Assembly: GCF_900996225.1 (NCBI RefSeq)
Contig: NZ_CAAJGL010000033.1
Span: forward strand, 110,776 to 174,775
Direction: 5' to 3'
Origin: Paraburkholderia sp. BCC1884
Lineage (GTDB): Bacteria; Pseudomonadota; Gammaproteobacteria; Burkholderiales; Burkholderiaceae
Length of the DNA stretch: 64,000 bases
Every line of letters begins with the position of its first letter. Position 1 is the stretch's first letter. This document shows, one piece after another, positions 1-8,199 of the stretch. Made by a program: the position numbers and the translations under genes. Below the pieces are notes generated by a model, which made no database searches, was not told the DNA's origin, and saw nothing but the letters and a program-made list of their open reading frames with translations.

Positions 1-75
1 TTTCGCGCCGCGTTGACCAGCGAAGGCGATCGGGCCGCCGCGCGTGCACTCGACACCTCATTGCAGCAGGTCTGA
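1..75 (+). CDS. C-terminal end of a protein cut by the window edge
   Basis: The first 25 codons read open and end in TGA at 73-75. The Ala/Arg-rich tail (key stretch GDRAAARAL) resembles the last helix of FCD-domain GntR-type regulators, but 24 residues are too few to assign a family. The reading frame is inferred only from the absence of stops. Confidence 0.3.
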   Translation, partial: FRAALTSEGDRAAARALDTSLQQV

Positions 76-226
76 ATCGTCGGCTTGGTGCAGTCGGCCA
101 CGCACCGCGCGGCCAAAGCAGTCTTCGTAGATTGAGCCTTAGCCGATAATGAAGTCATGGCGCCCGCCGCAAGAAGACGGGGCTTGGACGTACATCGATC
201 GTGTCGCGTCGTTCGCAGGAGTCGCT

Positions 227-691
227 ATGCTGGTTCGCTGGTTGCTTGCCGCCGTCCATCTGCTTGCGTTTGGTTTTGCGCTCGCGTCGATTCTCCGGCG
301 CACCTGGGCGCTGCGCCGCGCCACCGTGCCCGCTGCTTTGCGATCCGTGTTTCGTGCGGATACCGGTTGGGGGTTGTCGGCTCTGGTACTGATCGTCACC
401 GGTCTGATGCGCGCTTTCGGCGGTTATGAAAAGGGCGCGGACTACTATCTCCATGAGCCGCTCTTTCACTTGAAGATGACGCTGCTGGTCGTGATCCTCG
501 TGCTCGAAGTGCCGTCGATGCTCGCGTTGATGCGCTGGCGCGCGTCGCTCAGAAAAGGCACGCCGCCAGATCTGCACAAGGCGCGTTCGTACGCACGCTT
601 CAGCGTGATTCAGACGATCTTGCTGGTACTAATGGTATTCGCCGCCACGGGCATGGCGCGTGGGGTGGGATTGCCGGCGGGCGTGGTGTAG
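227..691 (+). CDS. DUF2214 family membrane protein
   Basis: A 154-residue integral inner-membrane protein with about four hydrophobic helices (near residues 1-22, 45-65, 80-100 and 128-148). The size and the pattern of a Trp/Arg-rich first loop followed by a YLHEPLFHLKM segment match DUF2214 proteins, whose function is unknown. The start is placed at the ATG at 227 because AGGAG lies at 217-221 with a 5-base gap; an open frame extends further upstream to 149 but has no ribosome binding site. It converges with the ABC exporter and shares a hairpin terminator with it. The family call is by resemblance only. Confidence 0.7.
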   Translation: MLVRWLLAAVHLLAFGFALASILRRTWALRRATVPAALRSVFRADTGWGLSALVLIVTGLMRAFGGYEKGADYYLHEPLFHLKMTLLVVILVLEVPSMLALMRWRASLRKGTPPDLHKARSYARFSVIQTILLVLMVFAATGMARGVGLPAGVV

Positions 692-726
692 CCGTAGCCG
701 GTGTAGTCAGGCGGACGTGGCTCAGT

Positions 727-761
727 GTGTGGGAGGCGCCGTGTTCCGGCGCCTCCCACAC
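727..761. terminator. Hairpin between convergent genes
   Basis: A perfect 14-bp inverted repeat (727-740 and 748-761, arms GTGTGGGAGGCGCC / GGCGCCTCCCACAC) with a 7-base loop lies between two converging genes. There is no T-run on either side, so it may act as a transcript-end stabiliser rather than a classical intrinsic terminator. Confidence 0.55.
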
Positions 762-788
762 TCCACTTACCCCGCGTCTCGATACGGC

Positions 789-2666
789 TTACTTGCCCAC
801 AAGCAGGCTGGACTCATCCGTTCGGCCCACCTTTGCGCGAGTCGTCTCGCTGGCCAGGTCCGGCTTCTCCAGTCCCTTGATGAGCTCCAGCGCCTGACGT
901 TCGAACAACCGCCGATACAGGCCGTTTTCGAGCTTGATCAGCGCGTCGTGACTGCCTTCCTCGATGACCTTGCCCTTGTCCAGTACCAGCAGCCTGTCGA
1001 GCGCGCGCACGGTCGACAGACGATGCGCCACCACCAGCGTGGTGCGGCCCATCATCAGGCGTTCCATGGCCTGCTGGATCAGCACTTCGCTCTCGCTGTC
1101 GAGGCTCGACGTCGCCTCGTCCAGAATCAGGATCGGCGCGTCCGCGAGGAACGCGCGCGCGATCGCCACACGTTGACGCTCGCCGCCCGAAAGCTTGACG
1201 CCGCGTTCGCCCACCAGCGTGTCGTAGCCGTTGGGCAGCGCCGCGATGAAGTCGTGCGCGCTGGCCAGTTGCGCCGCGCGTTCGATCTCGGCGCGGCTTG
1301 CGCCCGGTCGGGCGTACGCGATGTTCTCCGCGAGCGAACGGTGAAACAGCACCGGCTCCTGCTGCACGATCGCGATCTGGCCGCGCAACGACGCTTGCCG
1401 CACACGGGCGATGTCCTGACCGTCGATCGTGATCCGGCCTTCAGAAATGTCGTACAGGCGCTGGATCAGCTTGATGAAGGTCGTTTTCCCCGAGCCCGAA
1501 TGTCCCACCAGGCCAACGCGTTCCCCAGGCGCGATCCGCACCGAGAAGTTCTCGTAGAGCGGCCTGCCGCTCGCGCCGTAATGGAACGTGACGTGCTCGA
1601 AGCGGATCTCGCCTTTGCCGATCGCGATCGGACCTGCGTCGACGCGATCTTCGATCCCGAGCGGCTGCCGGTTCAGCGACACCAGTTCCTCCATGTCGTT
1701 GACCGAGCGCTGCAGGTTGCGGATGTGCATGCCGACGTCGCGCAAGTAGCCTTGCAGCATGAAGAACATGGTCAGTGCGAACGTGATGTCGCCGACGCTC
1801 GCTTCGCCGCGCGCCCACAACAACAACGCGGAGCCGAGAATCGCGGCCTGAATCGCCACCAGCATGCCGCCCTGGACGCCGCCGTTGATCGTGCCGCGCT
1901 GCCAGGTGCGGCGTGTGCGCTGACGCCACTTGTCGATCACGCGCGCGAGCAGGGCTTCTTCGCGCTCTTCGGCGCCGAACGCCTTCACCACGCCGTTGCA
2001 GCTGACCGCGTCGGCGAGTGCGCCGCCCATGCGCGTGTCCCATGCATTAGCGAGGCGTGCGGCAGGCGCGACGAAGCCGAGCGACATCGCCACGGTTACC
2101 GCGATATACAGCAGCGAGCCGATGCCGACGACGGCGCCCATCAGCGGCCAGCGCCAGCCGAGCAGCACCGTTGCGCCGCCCAGCATGACGAGCGACGGCA
2201 GTAGCGCGATCAGCAGCGTGTCGTTGAGCAGGTCGAGCGCCCACATGCCGCGCGTGATCTTGCGCACCGTGGAACCCGCGAAGCTGTTGGCGTGCCAGTC
2301 GGTCGAAAAGCGTTGCACGCGATGAAACGCGTTGGCTGCGATCTCGCTCATCATCTCGAGCGTGAGCCGGATGATGTTGAAATACACGCCTTGCCGCAGC
2401 AAAGTCGCGCCGAGGCCGAGCGCCGCGAGCACGCAGAAGGCCGTGACGGCCGCGTGCCACGCGACGGCGTCGCCCGCCGAGCCGGAGGCGATGGCGTCGA
2501 CGAGGTGCCCGGCGAACATCGGCGTGAGCACGTCAGCCAAAGCGGCGAGCAACACCAGCGCGGTGATGACGCAAACGCGCCAGGGCTGTTGCGCCCAATG
2601 AAGGAAGGTAAAGCCAAGGACGTCCTTGAAGGCTTGTCCGCGAAAGTCGAGTTTTTTTCTGGTCAT
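789..2666 (-). CDS. ABC exporter, fused permease and ATPase
   Basis: A 625-residue half-transporter of the exporter class: an N-terminal six-helix membrane domain (about residues 25-330) followed by a nucleotide-binding domain. Visible motifs are Walker A GHSGSGKTT near residue 388, the signature LSGGERQRVAIARA, Walker B ILILDEATSSLD and the H-loop VVAHRL. It should work as a homodimer in the inner membrane; the layout is that of MsbA-like lipid or multidrug exporters, and the substrate cannot be told from sequence. The gene stands alone, converging on DUF2214, with a gene-free region upstream. Confidence 0.93.
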   Translation of the reverse strand: MTRKKLDFRGQAFKDVLGFTFLHWAQQPWRVCVITALVLLAALADVLTPMFAGHLVDAIASGSAGDAVAWHAAVTAFCVLAALGLGATLLRQGVYFNIIRLTLEMMSEIAANAFHRVQRFSTDWHANSFAGSTVRKITRGMWALDLLNDTLLIALLPSLVMLGGATVLLGWRWPLMGAVVGIGSLLYIAVTVAMSLGFVAPAARLANAWDTRMGGALADAVSCNGVVKAFGAEEREEALLARVIDKWRQRTRRTWQRGTINGGVQGGMLVAIQAAILGSALLLWARGEASVGDITFALTMFFMLQGYLRDVGMHIRNLQRSVNDMEELVSLNRQPLGIEDRVDAGPIAIGKGEIRFEHVTFHYGASGRPLYENFSVRIAPGERVGLVGHSGSGKTTFIKLIQRLYDISEGRITIDGQDIARVRQASLRGQIAIVQQEPVLFHRSLAENIAYARPGASRAEIERAAQLASAHDFIAALPNGYDTLVGERGVKLSGGERQRVAIARAFLADAPILILDEATSSLDSESEVLIQQAMERLMMGRTTLVVAHRLSTVRALDRLLVLDKGKVIEEGSHDALIKLENGLYRRLFERQALELIKGLEKPDLASETTRAKVGRTDESSLLVGK

Positions 2667-3050
2667 TTGCCACGACCCGGCGACGCGTGAACGTGCCGAG
2701 GTTCCAGTCAGGAGCGAAAGGACGAGACAGTTAAACCGCGCCGCAAAGAATCGGCGATGGGACTACAAACTGTCTGGAATTTGCGCGAAACGCCTGTTCA
2801 GGCAGAACCGCGTAAGCGATGAAACAACGACGATAACGACGTTACGGTCGGAGGTACGATCGCGAGACCATGCCGGGGAAAGCGATGTGCACTGCGAACA
2901 TGTGACGCCTCCCTTGTGGTCGATTGAAGTGGAGCAAATAGACGGGGCGAATGCCCGAAGACCCACTATATCAGCAGTATTTCGCGCCCGCAATCGTACG
3001 AAGTTTCGTTCTTGACGCTGCAACGCGAGGATGCGAGCAACAAAATAGAA
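2667..3050. other. Gene-free stretch upstream of the ABC exporter
   Basis: About 380 bases between the exporter start and the tRNA-Val terminator. Base composition is more AT-rich than the flanks, as expected of a promoter region reading left. I see no convincing coding frame, repeat or RNA structure in it. Confidence 0.5.
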
Positions 3051-3080
3051 AAGGGCTTACGCATTGCTGCGTAAGCCCTT
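3051..3080 (-). terminator. Intrinsic terminator of tRNA-Val
   Basis: A 12-bp perfect stem (3051-3062 with 3069-3080, arms AAGGGCTTACGC / GCGTAAGCCCTT) and 6-base loop. Read leftward, the stem is followed by a T-rich tract (TTTTCTATTTT). It lies 30 bases past the tRNA 3' end. Confidence 0.85.
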
Positions 3081-3110
3081 TATTCTTCGGTGATCGACAC
3101 ACCAAAATTC

Positions 3111-3185
3111 TGGTGGGTAGTACTGGGATCGAACCAGTGACCCCTGCCGTGTGAAGGCAGTGCTCTACCGCTGAGCTAACCACCC
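3111..3185 (-). tRNA. tRNA-Val(CAC)
   Basis: A 75-base cloverleaf on the minus strand with the 3' CCA encoded. The acceptor stem is GGGTGGT/ACTACCC, and the anticodon stem CTGCC/GGCAG encloses the loop TTCACAC, giving anticodon CAC (reads GUG valine codons). The T-loop is TTCGATC. It has its own promoter just upstream and its own terminator. Confidence 0.97.
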
Positions 3186-3197
3186 GAAGAGAGCCGA

Positions 3198-3226
3198 ATT
3201 ATGTCAGCAATTTTCGGGCTCGTCCA
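3198..3226 (-). promoter_or_regulatory. Promoter of tRNA-Val
   Basis: Read leftward: TGGACG at 3226-3221, a 17-base spacer, then CATAAT at 3203-3198. Transcription would start near 3191, directly before the tRNA 5' end at 3185 and inside the short gap after dnaQ. Confidence 0.6.
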
Positions 3227-3233
3227 GTATTTT

Positions 3234-3968
3234 TTAAGCGGTTTGCTCATCCGCAGTCGGTGCCGGTTCGAGTCGCCAGACGCTGGTGCCCTTGACCGCT
3301 TTGTCGAGTCCGTCGAGCACGGCCTGGTGCGCGGCGAGTTCGTCGTCGCTCGCGACAAGCACGACCAGATCCAGCGACTCGAGCGCGATCCGCGGCGTAT
3401 TCGCATCGCCACCGCCATGCGATTCGCCGAGCATGTCGATGACCAGGCTCTCCTGGCCACGCGTCATCGCCAGATAAACTTCAGCGAGCAGTTCCGAGTC
3501 GAGCAGTGCACCGTGCAGCGTGCGGTGTGCATTGCTGACGCCGAAGCGGTCGCACAGCGCATCGAGCGAGTTGCGCTTGCCGGGGAACATCTGCTTCGCG
3601 CGCGCAAGCGTGTCGATGATCTCGCCGCAATACGTTTTGACCGGCGGCAAACCTAGCAGCGCGAATTCGGCGTCGAGAAAGCCGATGTCGAACGGCGCGT
3701 TATGAATGATCAGTTCCGCGTCCTGGATGAAGTCGCGAATCTGATCGGCGATCTCGGCGAACTTCGGCTTGTCGCTCAGGAATTCGGTGGTCAGTCCGTG
3801 CACCGCCAATGCGCCCGGATCGCTGTCGCGTTCCGGATTGATGTAGAAATGCAGGTTGTTGCCCGTGAGCCGGCGGTTCACCATTTCGACGCAACCGAGT
3901 TCGAGAATCCGGTCGCCCGTGCGGGCATTCAGGCCGGTGGTTTCGGTATCGAGGATGAGTTGACGCAT
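3234..3968 (-). CDS. dnaQ: DNA polymerase III epsilon subunit (3'-5' proofreading exonuclease)
   Basis: A 244-residue DEDDh exonuclease. The Exo I motif LDTETTGL supplies Asp7 and Glu9, Exo II is in the HNAPFDIGFLD segment, and the Exo III His/Asp pair is in HGALLDSELLAEVY. As in E. coli DnaQ, a short C-terminal tail beyond the nuclease fold would contact the polymerase alpha subunit. It removes misincorporated nucleotides during replication. It is the last gene of the leftward methyltransferase-rnhA-dnaQ unit, 73 bases after rnhA. Confidence 0.96.
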   Translation of the reverse strand: MRQLILDTETTGLNARTGDRILELGCVEMVNRRLTGNNLHFYINPERDSDPGALAVHGLTTEFLSDKPKFAEIADQIRDFIQDAELIIHNAPFDIGFLDAEFALLGLPPVKTYCGEIIDTLARAKQMFPGKRNSLDALCDRFGVSNAHRTLHGALLDSELLAEVYLAMTRGQESLVIDMLGESHGGGDANTPRIALESLDLVVLVASDDELAAHQAVLDGLDKAVKGTSVWRLEPAPTADEQTA

Positions 3969-4042
3969 GTCGGATTAGCCTGCTTCAGAAATTTGCAACG
4001 GAAAAAGCGCGAGTAGGGCGCGTGACGAAGGCGTGCTCGCGA

Positions 4043-4489
4043 TCAAACTTGCGTGAGCGACGCGACGCCCCGATTGGCCAGTTGATCCGCGCGCTCGTTT
4101 TCCGGATGGCCGTTGTGCCCGCGTACCCAGCGCCATTCGATCTCGTGTTGCGCGACGAGCGCGTCGAGCCGTTTCCAGAGATCGGCGTTCTTCACCGGTT
4201 GTTTGGCGGCGGTGATCCAGCCTTTCTTCTTCCAGCCGTGAATCCACTCGCTGATGCCTTTTTGCACATACTGCGAGTCGGTGTGAACGACCGCTTTGCA
4301 CGGACGCTTGAGCGCTTCGAGCGCGCCAATCACGCCCATCAGTTCCATGCGGTTGTTCGTGGTGTTGGCTTCGCCGCCGAACAGTTCTTTTTCCTGATCG
4401 CCGAAGCGCAGCAACGCGCCCCAGCCGCCGGGTCCAGGATTGCCTTTGCAGGCGCCGTCGGTATAAATATCGATGAGATCGGAAGTCAT
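4043..4489 (-). CDS. rnhA: Ribonuclease HI
   Basis: A 148-residue enzyme that cuts RNA in RNA/DNA hybrids such as Okazaki primers and R-loops. Conserved acidic residues are visible in order: Asp11 ([12 protein letters not shown]), Glu in NRMELMG, Asp in VHTDSQYV, and Asp in ENERADQLA. Length matches family size. The ATG at 4489 overlaps the stop of the upstream methyltransferase gene in an ATGA, so the two are translationally coupled; a longer open frame upstream overlaps that gene and is not used. Confidence 0.97.
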   Translation of the reverse strand: MTSDLIDIYTDGACKGNPGPGGWGALLRFGDQEKELFGGEANTTNNRMELMGVIGALEALKRPCKAVVHTDSQYVQKGISEWIHGWKKKGWITAAKQPVKNADLWKRLDALVAQHEIEWRWVRGHNGHPENERADQLANRGVASLTQV

Positions 4490-5337
4490 TGAGTGTGGTT
4501 GCGTGTATTCGGTGTGGCGGCGGGCGCGAGGCCCGCGGCGAGGACGGGTTTCTTCACTTTCAGCGGGCCGACGAGGTGCATGCCGCGCACGCGCTTGATC
4601 GCCTTGATCATGTAAGTGGCGCCGAAAATCGGCCACCAGCGGTCGCCGGCGGCTTCCATGAATTCATAGCGGGACAGCCATTGATCGCTGCCAAGCGGCG
4701 GACGATAGCAGCCGAAGCGTCCGCGTTCAAGGTCGAAGCCCAGCAGTTTGATCCAGTCCTTCAGGCGCGTGAAAGCGATCAGGTCGACGGCAGCCGGCAC
4801 GAACGGGCGGCCGGTCATCTTGCCGACCGATTGCCGCGCGCCCCATAGAGACAATGAGTTGAAGCCGAGAATGATCAGCTGGCCTTCGGGCATCAACACG
4901 CGCTCGGCTTCGCGCAACAGCCGATGCGGGTCGCTGGTGAATTCGAGCGTGTGCGGCATCACGATCAGATCGACGCTCTGCGCTTCGAACGGCAAGTCGA
5001 GCAGATCGCACCATACCGCACTGCGGCCGCCCGGCGCCGACAGATCGGCACCGCCGCCCAGTGCCGCGCCATGAAGCAGGCCGTTGCCTACGCGCTTCGC
5101 GCCGCGCGGGAACGTGTAGGGCGCGCTCGCGCCGCTCGCAGCATCGAGCACGAGGCCGCGGCACGGCATGCGGTTTTCGCGCAGCGCGTCGAGTTGCGGC
5201 AGGCCGAGTTGCAGCGCATGGTAGCCGAACACGTCGGACACTACACGGTCGAGTTGGGTTTGCTCCCATTCGAGCACGTAGCGGCCGGGTGGCGAATCGG
5301 TCCAGGCGGGCCAGTCTATAATCGCTCGGTCAGTCAT
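4486..5337 (-). CDS. Class I SAM-dependent methyltransferase (DUF-type, next to rnhA)
   Basis: A 283-residue protein with a Methyltransf_11-like Rossmann core. The acidic/hydrophobic strand [20 protein letters not shown] is preceded by a divergent motif I ([13 protein letters not shown]), and a long [16 protein letters not shown] strand follows. The GxG loop is less regular than in typical enzymes, so catalytic competence is likely but not certain. The substrate is unknown. The start at 5337 is chosen because upstream in-frame starts overlap the divergent gloB gene; only 19 bases separate the two start codons. It is the first gene of the rnhA-dnaQ unit. Confidence 0.82.
   Translation of the reverse strand: MTDRAIIDWPAWTDSPPGRYVLEWEQTQLDRVVSDVFGYHALQLGLPQLDALRENRMPCRGLVLDAASGASAPYTFPRGAKRVGNGLLHGAALGGGADLSAPGGRSAVWCDLLDLPFEAQSVDLIVMPHTLEFTSDPHRLLREAERVLMPEGQLIILGFNSLSLWGARQSVGKMTGRPFVPAAVDLIAFTRLKDWIKLLGFDLERGRFGCYRPPLGSDQWLSRYEFMEAAGDRWWPIFGATYMIKAIKRVRGMHLVGPLKVKKPVLAAGLAPAATPNTRNHTQ
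5317..5322 (+). promoter_or_regulatory. Minus-10 element for gloB
   Basis: A perfect TATAAT lies 35 bases before the gloB start. No good -35 element sits at the expected distance (GAATCG at 5294-5299). The element lies inside the divergent methyltransferase coding sequence, so the two genes share a very compact control region. Confidence 0.5.
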
Positions 5338-5356
5338 ATCAAAGAATGCGTCGCCT

Positions 5357-6148
5357 ATGAATGCGCTCGAGTACGTACCGGTCCCGGCGTTTGATGACAA
5401 TTACATCTGGGTCGTTTCCGACGGTCACCACGCGGTCGTCGTCGATCCGGGTGAGGCCGCGCCCGTTCGCGCCTATCTGGCGAAACGGGGTTGGCGGCTG
5501 AGCGCTATTTTACTCACGCACCATCATCAAGACCACGTCGGTGGGGTGGCCGATCTGCTGAATGGCCAGGCGGTGCCCGTCTACGGCCCCGCCGGTGAAG
5601 CGATCGAGCATCTCACGCAGCGTCTTGAAAATGGCGATCGCGTGTCGATTGCGGCGCCGGCGCTCGAACTGAGCGTGCTCGACGTGCCGGGTCACACGAG
5701 TGGTCACATCGCCTATTTCCAGGCGGCCGATCCAAACGGCACACCGCACGTCTTTTGCGGCGATACGCTGTTCGCCTGTGGCTGCGGACGGCTCTTCGAA
5801 GGTACGCCCAGGCAGATGCTCGCCTCGCTCGACGCACTCGCCGCGTTGCCCGGCGCGACCGAAGTCCATTGCGCGCACGAGTACACGCTGTCGAATATCC
5901 GCTTCGCGCTCGCCTGCGAGCCAGACAACGCCGAACTGCAAGCCTGGCGTGACAAAGCGGCCGACTTGCGGTCCCGCAACGTGCCGACTTTGCCGACCAC
6001 CATCGCCCACGAACGCGCCGTAAACCCGTTTTTGCGCGCCGACGTGCCGGGGGTTCAGGCGGCCTTGCAAGAGCAGTTGCATGAAAAAGTGCCCGATCGA
6101 TTGACGGCATTTACGCTGATGCGCGAATGGAAAAATCGCTTCCGATGA
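5357..6148 (+). CDS. gloB: Hydroxyacylglutathione hydrolase (glyoxalase II)
   Basis: A 263-residue metallo-beta-lactamase-fold thiolesterase that hydrolyses S-D-lactoylglutathione to D-lactate and glutathione, the second step of methylglyoxal detoxification. The binuclear metal motif THHHQDHVGG sits at residues 54-63, further His ligands at DVPGHTSGH and VHCAHEYT, and the glutathione-binding C-terminal domain is present (ANP-type stretch, RLTAFTLMREWKN end). It is transcribed divergently from methyltransferase-rnhA-dnaQ, an arrangement common in beta-proteobacteria. Confidence 0.97.
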   Translation: MNALEYVPVPAFDDNYIWVVSDGHHAVVVDPGEAAPVRAYLAKRGWRLSAILLTHHHQDHVGGVADLLNGQAVPVYGPAGEAIEHLTQRLENGDRVSIAAPALELSVLDVPGHTSGHIAYFQAADPNGTPHVFCGDTLFACGCGRLFEGTPRQMLASLDALAALPGATEVHCAHEYTLSNIRFALACEPDNAELQAWRDKAADLRSRNVPTLPTTIAHERAVNPFLRADVPGVQAALQEQLHEKVPDRLTAFTLMREWKNRFR

Positions 6149-6236
6149 CCCGCCTCGCGTGAGGGTGTTCCTCACGCTAAAAATCGGAAAAATTCGCCAA
6201 GCCCAAGATTTGCTTGATTTTTTCGTAATTTTCCGA

Positions 6237-6265
6237 TTGACGTAAACGTTGCCGTTTCGTACTAT
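6237..6265 (+). promoter_or_regulatory. Sigma70-type promoter of mltD
   Basis: TTGACG at 6237-6242, a 17-base spacer, then TACTAT at 6260-6265. Expected transcript start is near 6272, about 33 bases before the chosen ATG. The preceding 60 bases are AT-rich. Confidence 0.7.
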
Positions 6266-6304
6266 CGGCTGCAAATTCCAGCCCTTGTGGAAGCCGAGAC
6301 GTTC

Positions 6305-7999
6305 ATGAGATTTATCTTTAGTGCGTTGTTGGTCCTGACACTCGCCGCGTGTGCGAGTCAGGGACCAGCGACGAATAGTTCTACCTCCGCAACAAATCCC
6401 GCCAGCCAGCAAGCCGTAGCCGACGCCCTTCGCAAGACAGCCAGCGCCAAAGAGACGATCAACGTCGACCAGGGCTCGGTCGATCAATTGACGAGCGCCG
6501 ACGCCGATCTGTGGGGCCGTATTCGCCGTGGTTTCCAGATGCCCGACCTGCAGACCGATCTGGTCGACATGCAGGTCAACTGGTACGCGCAGCGTCCCGA
6601 CTACGTGCAGCGCATGACCGAGCGCTCGCAAAAATACCTGTATCACATCGTCGAAGAGCTTGAGGCACGTCACATGCCGACCGAGCTCGCGCTGCTGCCG
6701 TTCATCGAATCGGCGTATAGCCCGCAGGCGTTGTCGGTGGCGAAGGCCGCCGGCATGTGGCAGTTCATGCCGGGCACGGGCCGCACCTACAACCTCAAGC
6801 AGAACATGTGGCAGGACGAGCGCCGCGACGTACTGGCTTCGACCAGCGCCGCGCTCGATTACCTCTCGCGTCTGCATGACATGTTCGGCGACTGGCAGCT
6901 TGCGCTCGCCGCGTACAACTGGGGTGAGGGCAACGTGCAGCGCGCGATCGCCCGCAACGAAGCGGCTGGCCTGCCTACCGACTACCTCAGCCTGCGCATG
7001 CCGAACGAGACGCGCAATTACGTGCCGAAGCTGCAGGCGGTCAAGAACATCGTGATGAACCCGCAAATGTACGGGCTCACGCTGCCGTCGATTCCGAACC
7101 ACCCGTATTTCGTGACGGTGACCACCTCGCACGACATTGACGTGGACATGGCCGCCAAGCTCGCGAACCTTTCCACCGACGAGTTCCGTTCGCTGAACCC
7201 GTCGTTCAGGAAGCCGGTGATCCTCGGCGCCACGCAGCCGCAAATCCTGCTGCCGTTCGACAACGCCAGCGCCTTCGAGCGCAATCTGAAGGCATACTCC
7301 GGCGCGCTGTCGTCGTGGACCACGTACACGGTGACCGAGCGCGCAGCGCCGGCGGCGATCGCGCAAAAAATCGGTGTCGATGCCGACACGCTGATGGAAG
7401 TCAACAAGATTCCGGTCGGCATGCGTTTGAAACCGGGCTCTACCATCGTGGTGCCGCGCGGCTCGGACGACGACGAAGACATCAGCGCCGACGTCGCTGA
7501 AACCGCGGTGCTGGCCATGGAGCCGGACGTCCCCGACACACGCAAGATGCTGATCCGCGTGCGCCGCAACCAGTCGATGGCAGCGATCGCTTTGCGTTAC
7601 GGCGTTTCAGTCGGTCAGGTGAAGGGATGGAATCGCACGCATCGCGATAGCGTCTCACGCGGTCAGGTGATCGTGCTGCACGTTCCGGTCGGCAAAGCCA
7701 TGCCGAGCGAGCCGGGTCCCGAGCGCATCGCCACCGATGTACAGGCCGGCGGCGTCGAGAAGATCGGCACCCGTGTCGCAGACACACGCAGCGATTCGCG
7801 CTACGATAAGAAGAAGGGTCGTGGCCGTTCGGGCGTCGTGAAAGTATCCGAGCCGGTAGGAAAGGTCAGCAAGCCGACAGCGTCCGCCGCTACCAAGGGC
7901 AAAGTGACGAAGGTGTCGGTTTCCACGCCCAGCAAGGCGTCGAAGGCTGCGGCAGAGAGCCGCCCGAAGACCGCGGCCAGCGCGAAGAAGGGTAAATAG
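6305..7999 (+). CDS. mltD: Membrane-bound lytic murein transglycosylase D lipoprotein
   Basis: A 564-residue lipoprotein that cleaves peptidoglycan glycan strands, forming 1,6-anhydro-muropeptides. The ATG at 6305 gives a lipoprotein signal with lipobox LAAC and acylated Cys16; a GTG at 6287 would put extra residues before it. The SLT domain has the catalytic Glu135 in LPFIESAYSP, then KAAGMWQFMPGTGR and the AAYNWGEGNV motif. Two LysM peptidoglycan-binding repeats follow (about residues 340-385 and 420-465). The last 90 residues are Lys/Ser/Ala-rich and low-complexity, longer than in E. coli MltD, and may contact the wall. Confidence 0.95.
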   Translation: MRFIFSALLVLTLAACASQGPATNSSTSATNPASQQAVADALRKTASAKETINVDQGSVDQLTSADADLWGRIRRGFQMPDLQTDLVDMQVNWYAQRPDYVQRMTERSQKYLYHIVEELEARHMPTELALLPFIESAYSPQALSVAKAAGMWQFMPGTGRTYNLKQNMWQDERRDVLASTSAALDYLSRLHDMFGDWQLALAAYNWGEGNVQRAIARNEAAGLPTDYLSLRMPNETRNYVPKLQAVKNIVMNPQMYGLTLPSIPNHPYFVTVTTSHDIDVDMAAKLANLSTDEFRSLNPSFRKPVILGATQPQILLPFDNASAFERNLKAYSGALSSWTTYTVTERAAPAAIAQKIGVDADTLMEVNKIPVGMRLKPGSTIVVPRGSDDDEDISADVAETAVLAMEPDVPDTRKMLIRVRRNQSMAAIALRYGVSVGQVKGWNRTHRDSVSRGQVIVLHVPVGKAMPSEPGPERIATDVQAGGVEKIGTRVADTRSDSRYDKKKGRGRSGVVKVSEPVGKVSKPTASAATKGKVTKVSVSTPSKASKAAAESRPKTAASAKKGK

Positions 8000-8085
8000 A
8001 CCAATAGCGGCTCTCACGGTAGTGACCACATGCGTTGCGGGGGCAGCGCGTGGATTGCGCTCCGATCACGCACCGTGCTTTTTCA

Positions 8086-8114
8086 ACGCCGTCACCTGTG
8101 GTGACGGCGTTTTT
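8086..8114 (+). terminator. Intrinsic terminator after mltD
   Basis: An 11-bp perfect stem (ACGCCGTCACC at 8086-8096 with GGTGACGGCGT at 8100-8110), 3-base loop and a T-run to 8114. It sits 87 bases after the mltD stop. Confidence 0.88.
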
Positions 8115-8199
8115 CATTGCGCAGACGATTTCGGTGAAGCGGGCACATTTGCTTTATCGTTCGTCCTTTGACTGAACCAGCTGTTTCTCACTCACGTTT

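Noticed and set aside
660..2204. Long plus-strand open frame antisense to the ABC exporter
   Set aside because: It has Arg/His/Asp-rich low-quality sequence typical of the antisense frame of GC-rich genes, no ribosome binding site, and the opposite strand has clear ABC motifs.
6157..6177. GCGTGAGG/CCTCACGC hairpin after gloB as a terminator
   Set aside because: Only eight base pairs and followed by TAAAAATC, not a T-run; too weak to call.
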